Source: Lunularia cruciata
Lineage: Eukaryota > Streptophyta > Marchantiopsida > Lunulariales > Lunulariaceae
NCBI GenBank assembly: GCA_948567375.1
Contig: OX419755.1
Coordinates: 28,959,001-29,023,000 of the forward strand
Length of the DNA stretch: 64,000 bases
Direction of reading: 5' to 3'
Under the pieces are notes generated by a model. The model did no database searches and had not been told where the DNA came from. It saw only the letters and a list, made by a program, of their open reading frames with translations. Made by a program: the position numbers and the translations under genes. How positions within the stretch are numbered: the stretch's first letter is position 1; each line of letters begins with the position of its first letter. This document shows positions 32,369 through 45,028 of this stretch, one piece after another.

Positions 32369-35300
32369 AGACCACTCTCTAATAGCCACTGGTTGTGTCC
32401 CAAGAATACCTTGTCTACTTGGTCCATTGCCCTTAGGATGTGCTTGAATCGTCTCAATAGGCACAAAGCTCACAAGTGTCCGAGTGGTGATGCCTATTAA
32501 GCACATCCTATCTTGCTTGCTAAGCCAAGGCTCATAATCTAGGTCAAACAGTTTAGGTCCATAGCGTGATCTAACACTTGACACTTGGATGCATCCAACA
32601 CTACTAGAGCAATGGTAATACCGGTGCAAAAACCCATTGCCCACTCTCTTGCATCGGCGTTGGGGTCCACCAACTACCATAACTGGGAGCCTAGGAAGTT
32701 CATAAGTGTGAGAAAAGTAGCTCTAAGGTGTCCAACTAGGTTCACCATTACCATAGGTGACCTATCAGCCACTACCACCATCTAAAACTAACGCCCAACA
32801 TCCAAGATGTGGTTCAATCATTGAATCCCATCATAAGCATATTGTAGAACCTCTCTAGGTAAGAGGTTCATCTACCAAAGACAAAGACAATAAGCCCACG
32901 ATCCCACTCTAGCTGCATCTTACAACACGGCAGGTCCCATCTAAGAATAGACCTGATGCATACTTGCCGCCACCCAAGTGCAAGAATCACCCATCAAAGG
33001 GATGTTCTCCAAAATGTTAGCTAGAGAAACAGACTAATAAACCTAAAGATGGTATAATATCCTTAACATCTCCCAAAACACACCAAATGAGGATCTTGAA
33101 GATTCAAACCTTGGCCAATAAATGTATGTCCATGACATGGCCATCCTAAAATCACTAAATTACTAGAAGTGTCTTTTGGTAATCCTTGATGTTGACATTG
33201 GTAATAACTCAAGATACCAATAGACCAAGTGTGCCACATGATGTAGAGAAACTCGCCTAGCAGTCTCATCTCTCTCCACATACAAGTACCTCTGTACTAG
33301 TATACATGCCTGTAATATTGCAACTAGTCCAGTGCTAATCCCACCAAACAACTCCAATATACATACCCCCTCTACTGGATACTACCAAGCAATGAATGTG
33401 GTATCCAGAGGTATCAAGGTAATCAACTCTGGAGGCTCATCCTCACATTGGTTGCCTAGTGGTACAAAGGCTCCAGTCCAAGCCTATTGCACCAACTAAT
33501 CCACATGCTACTGCAATGCCTCCTCTAAACTTCACAAAGGGACATCCAAGGTAGATAGAACAATTGTACTCAAATTCCAAATCCAAGTGATTTCCTCTGG
33601 TATTGGAGTATCCTCTATATGGGCGTTCCCCTCCAATAAGTCACCAGGCCCAATAACAAAACCACTGAAAACTAAAATTGAAGTCGTAATGGTCTAGGAC
33701 TATAGTGAACCAAGACTGCCACTAGTAAAGCATACTAGTAGACAATGTACCCGTCCTTCACCTGACTACCAACCTGGTCTATAGGAAGCTATCTCCTCCC
33801 AATAGTCAATACTGAAACCCATGGGGTACAACATTGCTCCTCCAACTAACACATCATATGACTCAACTATGGTTGTAATGGCCTGAGCTCTCACCACAAA
33901 GCTATCAATCGGATGATTGGGCTGAATTTGAATAACAACTTCTCCACATATGATGTACTATGTAGAACTACCACCTAAAGATGTCTAGATTTGAATGGAC
34001 ACCTCTCTACATTGGTCTTTCATAACTCCAAACCAACAATTGTAGCCTTCCCCAACATAAAGGAATATGCACTAGAGTCTAGTAAGACCCTTTGTGGTGT
34101 ATAGACCTTCCCTGAAGGTCTATGTACCACAAACAAAAAATCCCCCTCTAGTTATCCAATAGGACAATCCCAAGTGTAAACCGCGCTTGCTTAAAGGCCG
34201 GTCTAGTAGGTAACTTCTCTAATCTAGCCGCTATTACCTACCATAAACCTCTGATCGCTGAGTGGATCCCATGCTCCTCAACCAACTCAGCTCCACTATC
34301 AACCACCTCTGCTCTAGTAGTAAGGACCACATCATCCATACTCTCACAAAGCATGGCAGCCAACCAAAACATTGGGGTTGGGTCAACTCCCAATAGACAC
34401 ATGTCATTGGCTGAGAATAATGGAAAGCGCATGATCAATTGAGCTACCTCCAACATTGTGCTAGACTCAGTCTATGTAGTAGCAAGTGGTTGACTAGTAG
34501 GTAGTCCATCATGGACCCCATCAATACCTACCACACTTGTACTAGGACATCTCGGAGCCATGGATGTCATTTGCAATGCCTTAGAGAGTGTAAAAGATTG
34601 TGGAAGTCTGACTTGTCTACCAACCTCTCCTCTTTGTAGGTCCAACTCCACTGATGCTCCTCTAGACTCTGGAGCATGTATTGCACTCCTAGTCACTACG
34701 GTAGATGGCATCCACTTGTGTTGCTCCGCACATGAAGTCTAAGATGTCTCCATCATCCACATATGAGGTAGAAGCCCCAACACCACACCCAAATCTGATC
34801 TCCTCTAATCTATGGCTATGCTAGCCAATCTCTACTCCAATTGCTCAATCCAAGTAACCATGGTTTTATTAGAAATAAGTGCAGGTACTGCATCCCCACT
34901 AGGTGTGGATCCTTTACCACCACCTCTACCATCTCATCCTCCATGACTTGGAGCTCCTCTACCACTTGCCATAGTAGCTCTACCACTTTGTAACTCTGGA
35001 TTTTGGTCAAAGCATCGGTCATTGAGTGACCAAATTTGTGGCAATGCTCACAATATCTCTATGTTTGCTATGATTCACTACGGGTATCAAGTTTATTGCT
35101 TTGAGTGCACTCTCTCCGATGGTGAGTCCACCACAAGTCCAACAAGCAACACCACCACTCACTGGCTACTATTGACCCAAAATCAAGGCAAGGTTCTAGC
35201 TATAGTAGGCCCTCCACTTGCTCCACAGGATTTGGGTTGTCCATCTTATCCTCAAAAACCAACATGGCATGGTGCACTCTATTGCACTCCAGAAGAAGTA

Positions 35301-35630
35301 ATAGTTGTAGATGAGGTCTCACTACCAAATCCAGATGTCACCAATCTCTCCTCCAACATGTTGAGTGCAATATGCTCAGCCAAACCAAAGACCACTACCA
35401 AAGTAGGCAAAGTAGCCTATCACAACATAGCATCATGGACTCTATGTTGCAACTCCTTGTTTAGTATCCCATACCAAAATTGGACTGCTTGGGCCTTAGT
35501 AACTCCCTAAGTAAAATTGATCAGCCGTCTCATGTGAATGCATGCCTCACATAGGCTCTCTCTAGCCTTCCGTTGGAAATCTTGCAAGCTCCTCAACTTG
35601 TCAATCCGCACTCCTTGGTAGTTTTACCTC
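32369..35630 (-). pseudogene. A2 Gag and protease half (decayed)
   Basis: This is the part of A2 upstream of pol, cut off by B. At 35600-35360 the minus strand reads 'LRSLQDFQRKARESLCEA' and 'AQAVQFWYGILNKELQHRVHDAML', typical Retrotrans_gag sequence. Zinc-knuckle remains are near 35080-35150. Protease sequence with 'LLDSSA' in place of the usual LDSGA lies near 34070-34090. The linker 32374-32720 matches A1 1-400. Many stops. The right limit (about 35630) is where similarity to Gag ends. No 5' LTR was found. Confidence 0.7.
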
Positions 35631-36061
35631 AAATACTAGAAGAACTCAACCTCATAATGGTAATTATCTCTCTATTCTCTCAATTAGTTTGTCATTGCTC
35701 TTTTTATTTTGCTAAATGGACATTCCTCCTATTGATCTTCACCTTGCCTAGGCCAACTTGTTATTATTTCTCATCATTCTACCTTACATATGTACCAAGG
35801 AAGCTCACTTTCCCACAATTTTATAGTTCTTGCACAATCATCAAACAATTCCAAAATTCCCTACTTCCTTGAGAATTTCATAAGGAGAACTTCTCTCTAT
35901 ATTGAGGAGAAAGACTACCTTATTTCCCTCTACTCTGATTTTGTCCAAGCCTATCTTACTCTTTCCTTGAACTAAAAATATTGTTGCCTTATATTGAAAA
36001 AGAAATCTACTTATTTTGTTCCTTATTCTCTTGTTCTATAGATCCACAATGTTCCTACCAT
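35631..36061 (-). other. Short stretch left of C, possibly F/G-family relic
   Basis: A weak minus-strand frame ('ELFDDCARTIKLWESELPW') has slight DNA similarity to 48130-48190 in G. It would continue the sequence found right of C at 45029 if C were removed. The assignment is tentative. Confidence 0.3.
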
Positions 36062-36066
36062 GGACT

Positions 36067-36741
36067 GTGAGCCGGCTTGTCTCTCACTCATGATCAACCC
36101 CTAATGGCTATTATAGTAGTGCACCATAGACTAAGAAGGAAAATAACCCCAACTCCATCATACTCTTCCAAGACTCAAGACATTGCTCACTAGAGAACTC
36201 AATGAGAGTAAGATAACTGCAAATGAAAGGATGATGAGTACCTCCTCACTCCTAGTTTATATACTTGTGAAATAATTACACACCAAAGTTACTAACTACT
36301 AGAGTAACTCAAGGTACTAGGCTAAAAGTCAAATAAAGTCAAAAAGTATAAAGGAATATCCATCCACATGGGCATATTCCACTAAGCATGTGATCTTATC
36401 TTGACCTAACCACTAAGTCAAGGATTCCTTCACATGGACTATCCTTGGACTATAGAAGAATCCAAAACAAAAAGGCTTGTGGCCAAGAGTTCTAAAATCT
36501 TTCCTCAAAGCCAAAAACCTAAGAATAATACCAAGTCACCACACTAGAATTCAAAATATTGGTGCTCACCTTTTCCACTTCCTCTAAAGTAAGGTTCCCA
36601 CTATCTTAGTTATGACTAACTTTAGCTAATCATGACTTATGTAGAACCATCCTTTATCTCTATATAAATAATTTCTCTCAAGTATTTGTAATACTAAACT
36701 AAATATCATAATACCACACACATGCACAAATGGGTGTTACA
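36067..36741 (-). repeat. C 3' LTR
   Basis: It is 675 bp. On the plus strand it starts GTGAGCCGGC and ends GGGTGTTACA. The TATA box (reverse) is at 36256-36263. Confidence 0.9.
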
Positions 36742-37282
36742 TTTAAACTAGGACTCAGTTTTCACTTTGTCCTCAAAGTCAAGGTCTCTCTACCTTTTAT
36801 GACACATTTTCAACTTATCATGGTTAATCCTATTAAAGTTTCTTCCTCCCAACTCCTTGAGATCATAGGTGTAATTGCTCCACACCTTCTCCACTATGAA
36901 AGGTCCAAAGAACTTAGGCAAAAACTTCTTTTGCACTCTCTTGAATCGAATGGAATCAAACAACATTACCCAATCACCTTCTTTGAAAGGCTCCACCTTC
37001 TTCTTGCCTTGCCTCTTGTCATAGATCTCCTTTTTCCTTTGGGTTTGCTCCATTCAAACCATAGCAATAGCTCTTGCCTCTTCCAATTCCATAAGTTGAT
37101 CCTTCTTTGCGTCACCTCCTTGTGTTTTCTTCAATCTCATATGATGCTTTGGAAGGTAGGAAAATCAAAGTGAATAGGTAAGGTAGACTCAATACCATAT
37201 ACCAATTGAAATGGAGAATATCTAGTGGACATCTTATGGTTTTCCTATACTCCCACAAAAGTGCATGAATCTTCTTATCCTA
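36742..37282 (-). pseudogene. C integrase C-terminal domain
   Basis: The frame 37053-36790 reads 'EQTQRKKEIYDKRQGKKKVEPFKEGDWVMLFDS' and 'FGPFIVEKVWSNYTYDL', the GPY/F-like end domain of gypsy integrases. It is present once, after the second copy of the duplication. Confidence 0.8.
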
Positions 37283-38527
37283 ATGATGTTTAGCTCCATC
37301 CATTTCTACATCTTTGGCCAACAACATGCACAAGGTCTGATTGGTTCTCTCTGCCAAGCCATTGGAATTTGGCTTATAGGATGTAGTTACTCTATGTGTG
37401 ATAGAGAAATGTCATAGCATGGCTATAGTGATGCTTCTTATAAACTCTCTTCCTCTATCAAAAACCAACTCCAAAGGGCATCCAAACCTAGTTATAATGC
37501 ATTTATAAAGAAATCTAGCCACTTCATCTTTGTTCTTTTCCCTCAATGGTCTAGCCTCAACCCACTTGGTAAGGTAATTAGTAACTACCACAATGTACCA
37601 ATTGTTTCTTGGGGTTCTATTGAGAGGACCTACAAAATCAATTCACCACTTCTCAAAAGGTCCTAGCAATGCAATTGATCTAAGTGGTGGAGTGGAAGTA
37701 GATTTTCTACCAAAAGTTTGACAAACATGCTGAGTTTTGCAATAATCAAGACAATCCTTGAAAATCCCTCTCCAATGGTAACCTGCATCTAGAATCTTGA
37801 AAGTAGTCACCTTTCTTGCAAAGTGTACTCCATACACAAAACCTTCATGAAACTCCTTTATGAGTAAGATAGACTCTTCCTTACCCACTGCTCTTTGAAG
37901 TAGACCATCTGATCCTTGGTGAAAAAAAATATCCTACACCATTGTGTAAGGTCTAGATCTTGCTGCAAGGGCCTTCCTCTCCCTAGCATGCAACCCTTCT
38001 AGATATTTACCTCTTGTTACAAAATCCACAATCTCCTTATACTCCATAGGAACCTCTTGAGTGATTGAGATTTTCATGAGCTCCTCATCCGGAAAGGAAT
38101 CATCCACAGGCTCATCTCCATCATGATCATAGGTCCTAGATAACAAATCAATGTTTGCATGTTTCTTTCCTGGCCTGTCCTCAATGGTGGTCATACTCAA
38201 ACAAGAGTATCATCCACCTTGCTACCCTCTCTTCCACATTAGGCTTGTTGAAGATGTACTTCAAAGCCTTGTGATCTATGACAATGGTGGCTTTCCCTCC
38301 AATCAAGTAGTGTCTGAACTTCTTGAGACCAAAGATTAGTGCCAACCCTTCTCTCTCCATGAAAGAGTAGTTCTTTCCTTCTAAAACCATCTGCCTACTA
38401 GCATAAACTATTGGATGATCATGTTCATCTTGGTCTAATTGACTAAGAGTGCATCCTATAGCTACATTAGAAACATCAGTGTAGAGGATGAAGTGCTTCA
38501 ATCAAGTTAAGCAACAATTGGAGCTAC
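37283..38527 (-). repeat. C duplication, copy II (RNase H to integrase core)
   Basis: From right to left it carries RNase H from 'LYTDVSNVAIGCTLSQLDQ' (38501), 'IDHKALKYIFNKPNVEE', the zinc-binding region (37888-37643) and the integrase core (37640-37283). Sequence is highly similar to 38528-39793, which abuts it directly at GAGCTAC/ATGATG. The 'GPFEKW' TGA is present (37643-37650). Where B and copy I have a TAG in RNase H, this copy has a sense codon (GAG near 38355). Confidence 0.9.
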
Positions 38528-39793
38528 ATGATGTTTAGCCCTCTCTAATTTTGCATCTTTGGCCAACATCATGCACAAGGTCTGATTGGTTCTCTCTGCC
38601 AAGCCATTGGAATTTGGCTTATAGGATGTAGTTACTCTATGTGTGATAGAGAAATGTCATAGCATGGCTATAATGATGCTTCCTATAAACTCTTCTCCTC
38701 TATCAAAAACCAACTCCAAAGGGCATCCAAACCTAGTTATAATGCGTTCATAAAGAAATCTACCCACTTCATCTTCATTCTTGTCCCTCAATGGTCTAGC
38801 CTCAACCCACTTGGTAAGATAATCAGTAACTACCACAATGTACCAATTGTTCCTTGGGGTTCTATTGAGAGGACCTACAAAATCAATTCACCACTTCTCA
38901 AAAGGTCCTAGCAATGCAATTGATCCAAGTGGTGGACTGGAAGGAGATTTTCTAGCAAAAGCTTGACAAACATGCTGAGTTTTGCAATAATCAAGACAAT
39001 CCTTGAAAATCCCTCTCCAATGGTAACCTACATCTAGAATCTTGAAAGCAGTCACCTTTCTTGCAAAGTGTCCTCTACGCACTTAACCTTCATGAAACTC
39101 CTTTATGAGTAAGATAGATTGTTCCTTACCCACTACTCTTTGAAGTAGCCATCTGCTCCTTGGTAAAAAAAAATATCCTCCACCATTGTGTAAGGTCTAG
39201 ATCTTGCTGCAAGGGCCTCCTCTCCCTAGCATGCAACCCTTCTAGATATTTACCTCTTGTCACAAAATCCACAATCTCTTTATACTCCATTGGAACCTCT
39301 TGAGTGACTGAGATTGTCATGAGCTCCTCATCCAAGGAATCATCCACTGACTCATCTCCATCATGATCATAGGCCCTAGATAAAAAATCAGCATTTGCAT
39401 GTTTCTTTCTTTGCCTATCCTCAATGGTGTAGTCATACTCAGACAAGAGTATCATCCACCTTGCTAGCGTCCCTTCCACATTAGGCTTGTTGAAGATGTA
39501 CTTCAAAGCCTTGTGATCTGTGAAAATGGTGGCTTTCCCTCCAATCAAGTAATGTTTAAACTTCTTGAGACCAGAGATCACTGCCAATCCTTCTCTCTAT
39601 GTGACAGAGTAGTTCTTTTCTACTAAAACCATCTGCCTACTAAGCTCTAAACCATCCACCTAGCATAAGCTCTTGGATGATCATGCCCATCTTGGTCTAA
39701 TTGACAAAGAGTGCATCCTATAGCTACATTAGAAGAATTAGTGTAGAGGATGAAGGGCTTACTCCAATCAAGTTTAGCAATAATTGGAGCTAC
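38528..39793 (-). repeat. C duplication, copy I (RNase H to integrase core)
   Basis: The same 1.25-kb segment as 37283-38527. RNase H frame 39587-39126 contains 'TDHKALKYIFNKPNVEG' and 'HANADFLSRAYDHDGDE'. The zinc-binding part is at 39082-38888, followed by the integrase core to 38528. The in-frame TGA after 'GPFEKW' is near 38888. A TAG shared with B lies near 39592. Confidence 0.9.
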
Positions 39794-40900
39794 AACAAGG
39801 GATTGCTTGAGTTCCTCAAAAGCTTTGAGAGCCTCATTGTCTCCTAAAATCACCATGTAATCTACACTCTTCTTCATGTAGATAGTCAATGCATAAGCCT
39901 TGTTGGAAAATGAGAAGATGAACCTCCTATAGTACCCAACCATCCCCAAGAATTGGTGTAACTTTGTCAAGTTTGAAGGGAATGGAAGGTTTGAGATTTT
40001 CCTCACCTTCTTTGGATCAACTACTATTCCATCCTTGGAGATGATGTGCCCCAAAAGTAGACCTTCTTCACATCCAAAAATGCACTCTCTAGGTTGAGTG
40101 ATGCATTTGCCTCATCCAAGCATTGCAAGACCTTGATTAGGTGCTCAAAGTGCTCTTCCTTGCTCCCATAGACACAAAAGTGATCAATGAAGTTTCTCAC
40201 AAATTTCCCAATGAAATGTTCAAATACCTTGTTCATGAATTGTTGGAATGTGATAGGAGCATTGCAAAGCCCAAAATGCATAACCTTGAAAGCATAAGTT
40301 CCTCAAGGTGCAGTGAATGTGGTGAGTTGTTGATGCTCTGATGCAATCTTGATTTGGTTATATCCACTATAACCATCTCCAAAACTGTACCTCTCATGAC
40401 CTGCAACCTCCTCCAAGATCTTCTCAATGAATGGCAAAGCGTAATAGCACTTCTTAGTAACAACAAGCTTCTTGTAATCCACACATACCCAAAGCTTGCC
40501 ATTCTTTTTCTTCACAATAACAATAGGAGATACCCATTCCAAACTCTCTCCCTTAAACATAAATCGGACCTCCTTGAGCTTATCAATCTCCTCCTTCACC
40601 ACCAAAGATATTGATGGGCTAGTGTGATGTTGCTTTTGGTGGACTGGTCTTGCATGTGACTCCACCTCAATCTTGTGCTCCTCCAAGGTGACTTCCTTTA
40701 GATCCTTGTAATTGAAAGCAAACACATGGATGAACTTGTGGAAAATCTCCTCAAATCTCACATTTTCCTCCATGGTAACATTTGGACCATACTTGAGAGT
40801 AGATAACCTCCTTTCTATCTCCTCAAGTGTCAATGGTGATTTATTTGGGTCCTTCAAAACCTCTAGCTTAGGTGCAAATCCATAGCACACAAGGGATATA
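39794..40900 (-). pseudogene. C reverse transcriptase (decayed)
   Basis: RT blocks in minus-strand order: 'EEHKIEVESHARPVHQKQHH' (40690), 'IVKKKNGKLWVCVDYKKL' (40540-40490), 'YALPFIEKILEEV' (40440), 'DGYSGYNQI' (40370), 'MHFGLCNAPITFQQFM' (40281), then the active site near 40185, which reads FIDH. The last Asp of FxDD is His here and Asn in B, so the two were lost separately. The thumb region is at 40054-39800. Confidence 0.85.
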
Positions 40901-41754
40901 CATCTGAATCAGATTCAGATTCATCCTCTTCCATGGAACTCTACTCTTCCATGCTTGTATCCACACTTGAAGCTCCTTCTTTAGAATTTAATTCCCAATA
41001 ATGAGAAGATGGTGTATCTAAATGTGAAGTGTTGGTGGTGTTAGTCACAAGAACTATTACTCTATGGTTTGATGGCCCAATCCTCAAGTACCCTTTCTGC
41101 CATCGATGAGTTGTGTGTGCTACTCTCAACCATGGCCTCCCAAGAAGTAAGTCATAGCTTGAATCCTTCAAGACTTGGAAAGTCATGAGATTTTGAACTC
41201 TTGTAATTGAAACTCCTACCTTATCCATCAACCTTCTTCATCAACCTTTTTGACATAGCATTCATTGTTGATCCTCCATCAACCAATGCATTGTTGATGT
41301 TGTGACCATTCACTCTCACATCAATCTTGGAGGCATATTCACAAGCCTCCCATGGTGTTGGTTTGGCATCCACCATCCCCATTGAGACTAGAGCTTTTGC
41401 CTTCTTCTTCCTCTCGCTCCTTGTAGAACTCAAACCACCTCTAAGCTCCTTTCTCAAGGTAGGGTTCAAAGCAATAAATTGGTCCATTGTGATGTTAACC
41501 TTGTGACTACCAACATCCTCCAAGACATTGTAGTTCCATTCTTGCTTTGATATCAAGAAGTCATATATCTCCAACTTCTTCCTTGGAGTCTTTGTTGTTG
41601 ATGGTGTTGAAGTGCTTTTTTGAGTGCTCCTAGTAGGCATAGGAGTATCTTGGCTAGGAGTAAATCCTTGAGAAGAGTGCACATCCTCTACAAAACAAGC
41701 TCTCTTCTTCTCTTGTGCAAAAAGATCCAAATTAAAACCTTTGGGTTTGAGCAC
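40901..41754 (-). pseudogene. C linker and protease (decayed)
   Basis: The Ser/Thr-rich linker 'STQKSTSTPSTTKTPRKK' is followed by 'KIDVRVNGHNINNALVDGGSTMNAMS' near 41330-41260. The active-site D-G-G-S is kept here, unlike in B. After a frameshift near 41225 the domain continues with 'QVLKDSSYDLLLGRPWLR' (41231-40941), the second half of an aspartic protease. Confidence 0.8.
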
Positions 41755-41867
41755 TCCCCCTTCTCATACTTGCTCTCAACCACATCTATAGACTCTATCC
41801 CCTTACCTTTTTTGGATTAGGAGTCACTTGGGTTTCACTTCCTCCTTCTTTCCCTTTATTGGCTCCC

Positions 41868-42780
41868 TCATAGCTCCTTCCTCCAAGTGGAATTTGGGCA
41901 ATTCCTTTGGGTATGGCCTTTTCCTCCACAACCAAAACAATTTCTATCATTGAAATTTTCGGCTAGTTTTCCTTCTCTATATGGATAGTCTCCATAACTC
42001 CTAGGCTCTCTTCCTACATTCTGATCCACCTCTCTCTTCTCCCATATTTTCACTACATTGATCTTGAGATCTGCAATTTGTTCAGTGATTGTTTGAAGTG
42101 GATCCTTTGGTAGGGGTGCAAGAACTGGAGCAACTACTAATTGTGGTGCAACCCTTGTCACCAAAGTATCAGAAGTTCCACCATACTTGTAACCTTGAGG
42201 AGGATGCACAACCTCCATCACCACCAAATCACTCTCATCTCCTTCCAAACTCTCCTCCATACAAATTGCAATCTTTATAGCTTCAACCTTGGAAGAAGGT
42301 TTCTCATATCTCACTTTGCTTCTAATTTGTGGTCTCAACCCTCCCACAAAATTCTTGGTGAGCATGGCTCCTATGCCAATCATAGTATTCTCCACATCAT
42401 CTCCACCTTTTCTCAACACTATGCAAAATCTGAACTCTAACTTCTCCACTCTTTCCACATAGACTCTCACTTTCTCTCCATCTCCTTGCTTGAGAAATGT
42501 AACCTCACTCATCAATCTCTCATAACTCTCATCTTAAAGAAAGTTCTCAATGAGTGTTGAAGTCAAACTCTCCCAAGACTCTTCTTGTCCACCTCTCCTC
42601 TCTCTTTTGGTATTTTGACTCATACCATATAAGTGTTGCATCCTCAAAGAAATCTGGTAATAATGAGGCCCAATCATTCTTCCTCCTCTCATTTTTTCCT
42701 ATGCAAGCTCTCTTGAATTCTCTCACAAAGGCCTCCATATCTTTTCCATCCTTGCCAAAGAAAACCAGAAGTTTCACCAT
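41868..42780 (-). pseudogene. C Gag (decayed)
   Basis: Gag starts with ATG at 42780 ('MVKLLVFFGKDGKDMEAFVRE'). One frameshift near 42545 leads into the frame 42515-41868 (215 aa). The end carries a zinc knuckle 'CFGCGGKGHTQRNC' (Cys-x2-Cys-x4-His-x4-Cys, near 41945-41900). C keeps the 'DESYERLMSEV' segment deleted in B. Confidence 0.82.
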
Positions 42781-43115
42781 CTTAACCCCTCACTATCTTT
42801 CTTTTCTCTCAATTTTTCTTTTTCTCTTTTTTGTTCTCTCACTCTATAACTAATAGAGTATTTACATGACTAACACCATTTGAAAGTAATCTACCTTAGG
42901 GAACACAAAAGGTTCAGGTTGCTCCAATATTTCTATAGCAACATCAAATCCTAGAATGCATATTAATCAAAACCTCATGGATAGTTTATCTATAAATTGA
43001 AAGATTATCTCCATCACTAATCTTGAAAACTAGCTGATGAAGGTGGTATTATTTCTATAGCTATACTAAGACTCTCTCCAAGATCTTTCACCAAAGTCTC
43101 CATAAGTGCTTTTAC

Positions 43116-43660
43116 TCAACTACACTCATGTCCATTTGGAAGTCCTTCCACTCCACAAACCTCACACAACTCCTTGGTCTTAGATCTTCTCCCTCCCAAT
43201 CTTGGTGAAGAAGGTCCAACATGCCAACCCAAGTCAAGTAATCCTCTCCTTTCCCTCAATCTCTTGCTCCCAAAGGTCAATGGACATGAACTTGCCTTAT
43301 GTCCCTTCTCTCCACATAGAAAGCACTTAGACTCACTCTTTCCTCCAAGTGGTGTAGGTTTTTGGATCCTCTTAACACTCTCTTCAAATTCTATTCTAAA
43401 CTCTCTTTTCCTCAAATCCACCCCTACAATCACCTCAAACCCTTGGAGAACCTTGCATAGTCTCAATTTCCACTCTTGATGACACTCCATGTTTCCAAGA
43501 TAAATCTAAACACTCAAACATGCTTTTTGTTGCTCTCAAACTCTTCATGCATGAGATCTCAACTCTGCAGATTTGACCCTTCTTCACAATGTCATTCAAA
43601 TCTCTCAACTGGTATGTCACAATCCTTTGAAACTTTTCACAAGTAATCACAACTCTAGAT
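43116..43660 (-). pseudogene. C upstream ORF with its own zinc knuckle
   Basis: Two overlapping minus frames (43650-43435 and 43490-43116), joined by a frameshift, lie between leader and Gag. The second carries 'CFLCGEKGHKASSC', a standard CCHC knuckle, and then 'LCEVCGVEGLPNGHEC', a second Cys/His cluster. Tat-group elements such as Ogre have an extra ORF upstream of Gag, but I cannot show these are related. The same ORF is deleted in part in B. A nucleic-acid binding role is inferred from the knuckle. Confidence 0.65.
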
Positions 43661-44309
43661 CATACCTCCCTGCAAACTTTCAAGTCTTTCCATCAAGTAA
43701 TTTGGCCTAGACACTTTTTGATTCAGCACACATATTTCAGATTTGGTCTAAAAACCACCCCCTCACTTTAAAAACTCATAACTCCTTGCAAAAAAATAAT
43801 CTCTCTCTAATTTTTGAGTCAACAGGTAGGATACAATGCACTAAATTTTCTTGTAAAATTTCAAGAAAATTCACTAAAAATTGAAGAAATTTAAAACTTT
43901 GTACAATTTTCCAGAGAGCATGCAGTTTACCCCATCAACTTTCAAAAGTTCTAGCCAGGTATGCATAGTAGCTCTCACAAAAATTTCAAGTGTGCTCACT
44001 GAAAGATAACCCAAGTTATCATGTTTCAAAGTCCAGATCTCAAACTTGAGATTTTGCTTAAAATCACCTTAATCCCCAAAATCTTTAATCCACCTCACAC
44101 AATCTTTCCAAATCCTCTCAAGATGTGTACAAGATGTACAAAATCACCTCAAAGACATCATAATGAACTAAAGGGTATACAAATGGGTCCAGGTTCTCTA
44201 ACATAAGCTCAGCCCTCTTCTCCCCTAAAGTTCTCTCCAAGTGAGCTCTCATAGCCTCCTTCTGTCTAATATAAAATTGTAGGCAAAAGATTATCTTGCC
44301 TTCTAGAGA

Positions 44310-44328
44310 GGTCACAACAATGGAACCA
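44310..44328 (-). promoter_or_regulatory. C primer-binding site
   Basis: The minus strand reads TGGTTCCATTGTTGTGACC five bases inside the LTR. It is the same site as in B with three changes, all compatible with C-to-T or G-to-A decay or simple substitution. Confidence 0.65.
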
Positions 44329-44333
44329 AAAAT

Positions 44334-45023
44334 GTGAGCTGGCATGTCTCTAACTCAGGATCAACCCCTAATGGCTATTATGGTAGCGCACCATAGACTA
44401 GGAAGGTAAAGAACCCCAACTCCATCATACTCCCCACGGCTAACACTCCAAGACTCAAGACATTGCTCACTAGAGAACTCAATGAGAGAGAGATAGTTGC
44501 AAATGAAATGATGATGAGTACCTCCTCACCCCTAGTTTATATACTTGTGAAATAGTTACGCACCAAAGTTACTAACTACTAAAGTAACTCAAGTTACTAG
44601 GCTAAAAGTCAAATAAAGTCAAAAAGTATAAAGGAATATCCATCCACATGGGTATACTCCACTAAGCATATGATCTTATCTTGACCCAACCACTAAATCA
44701 AGGATTCCTTCACATGGACTATCCTTGGACTATAGAAGAATCCAAAACAAAGAGGCTTGCGGGCCCAAGATTTCTAAACTCTTTCCTCAAAGCCAAACAC
44801 CTAAGAATAAAACCAAGTCAACACACTAGAATCCAAAATAGTGGTGCTCATCTTTTCCACTTCCTATAAAGTAAAGTCTCCACTATCTTAGCTATGATTA
44901 TCTTTAGCTAATCATGACTAATGTAGAACCATCCTTTATCTCTATAAAAATAATATCTCTCAAGTATTTTTAATACTAAGCTAAATATCATAATACCACA
45001 CACATGTACAAATGGGTGATACA
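44334..45023 (-). repeat. C 5' LTR
   Basis: It is 690 bp. The plus strand starts GTGAGCTGGC and ends GGGTGATACA. The TATA box (reverse) is at 44536-44543. Confidence 0.9.
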
Positions 45024-45028
45024 TGACT

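Larger units (their letters stand above)
36067..45023 (-). mobile_element. Ty3/gypsy element C (B family) with internal tandem duplication
   Basis: LTRs are 36067-36741 (3') and 44334-45023 (5'). Flanking bases are GGACT (36062-36066) and TGACT (45024-45028), a target duplication with one change. The internal order on the minus strand is primer site, upstream zinc-knuckle ORF, Gag, protease, RT, RNase H, integrase. Then RNase H and integrase appear a second time before the 3' LTR. It is the same family as B, with which it shares the primer site, the upstream ORF and the RNase H and integrase stops described below. It retains segments lost in B. Confidence 0.9.

Noticed and set aside
36730-37173. 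147-residue plus-strand frame
   Set aside because: Antisense of the C integrase C-terminal domain.
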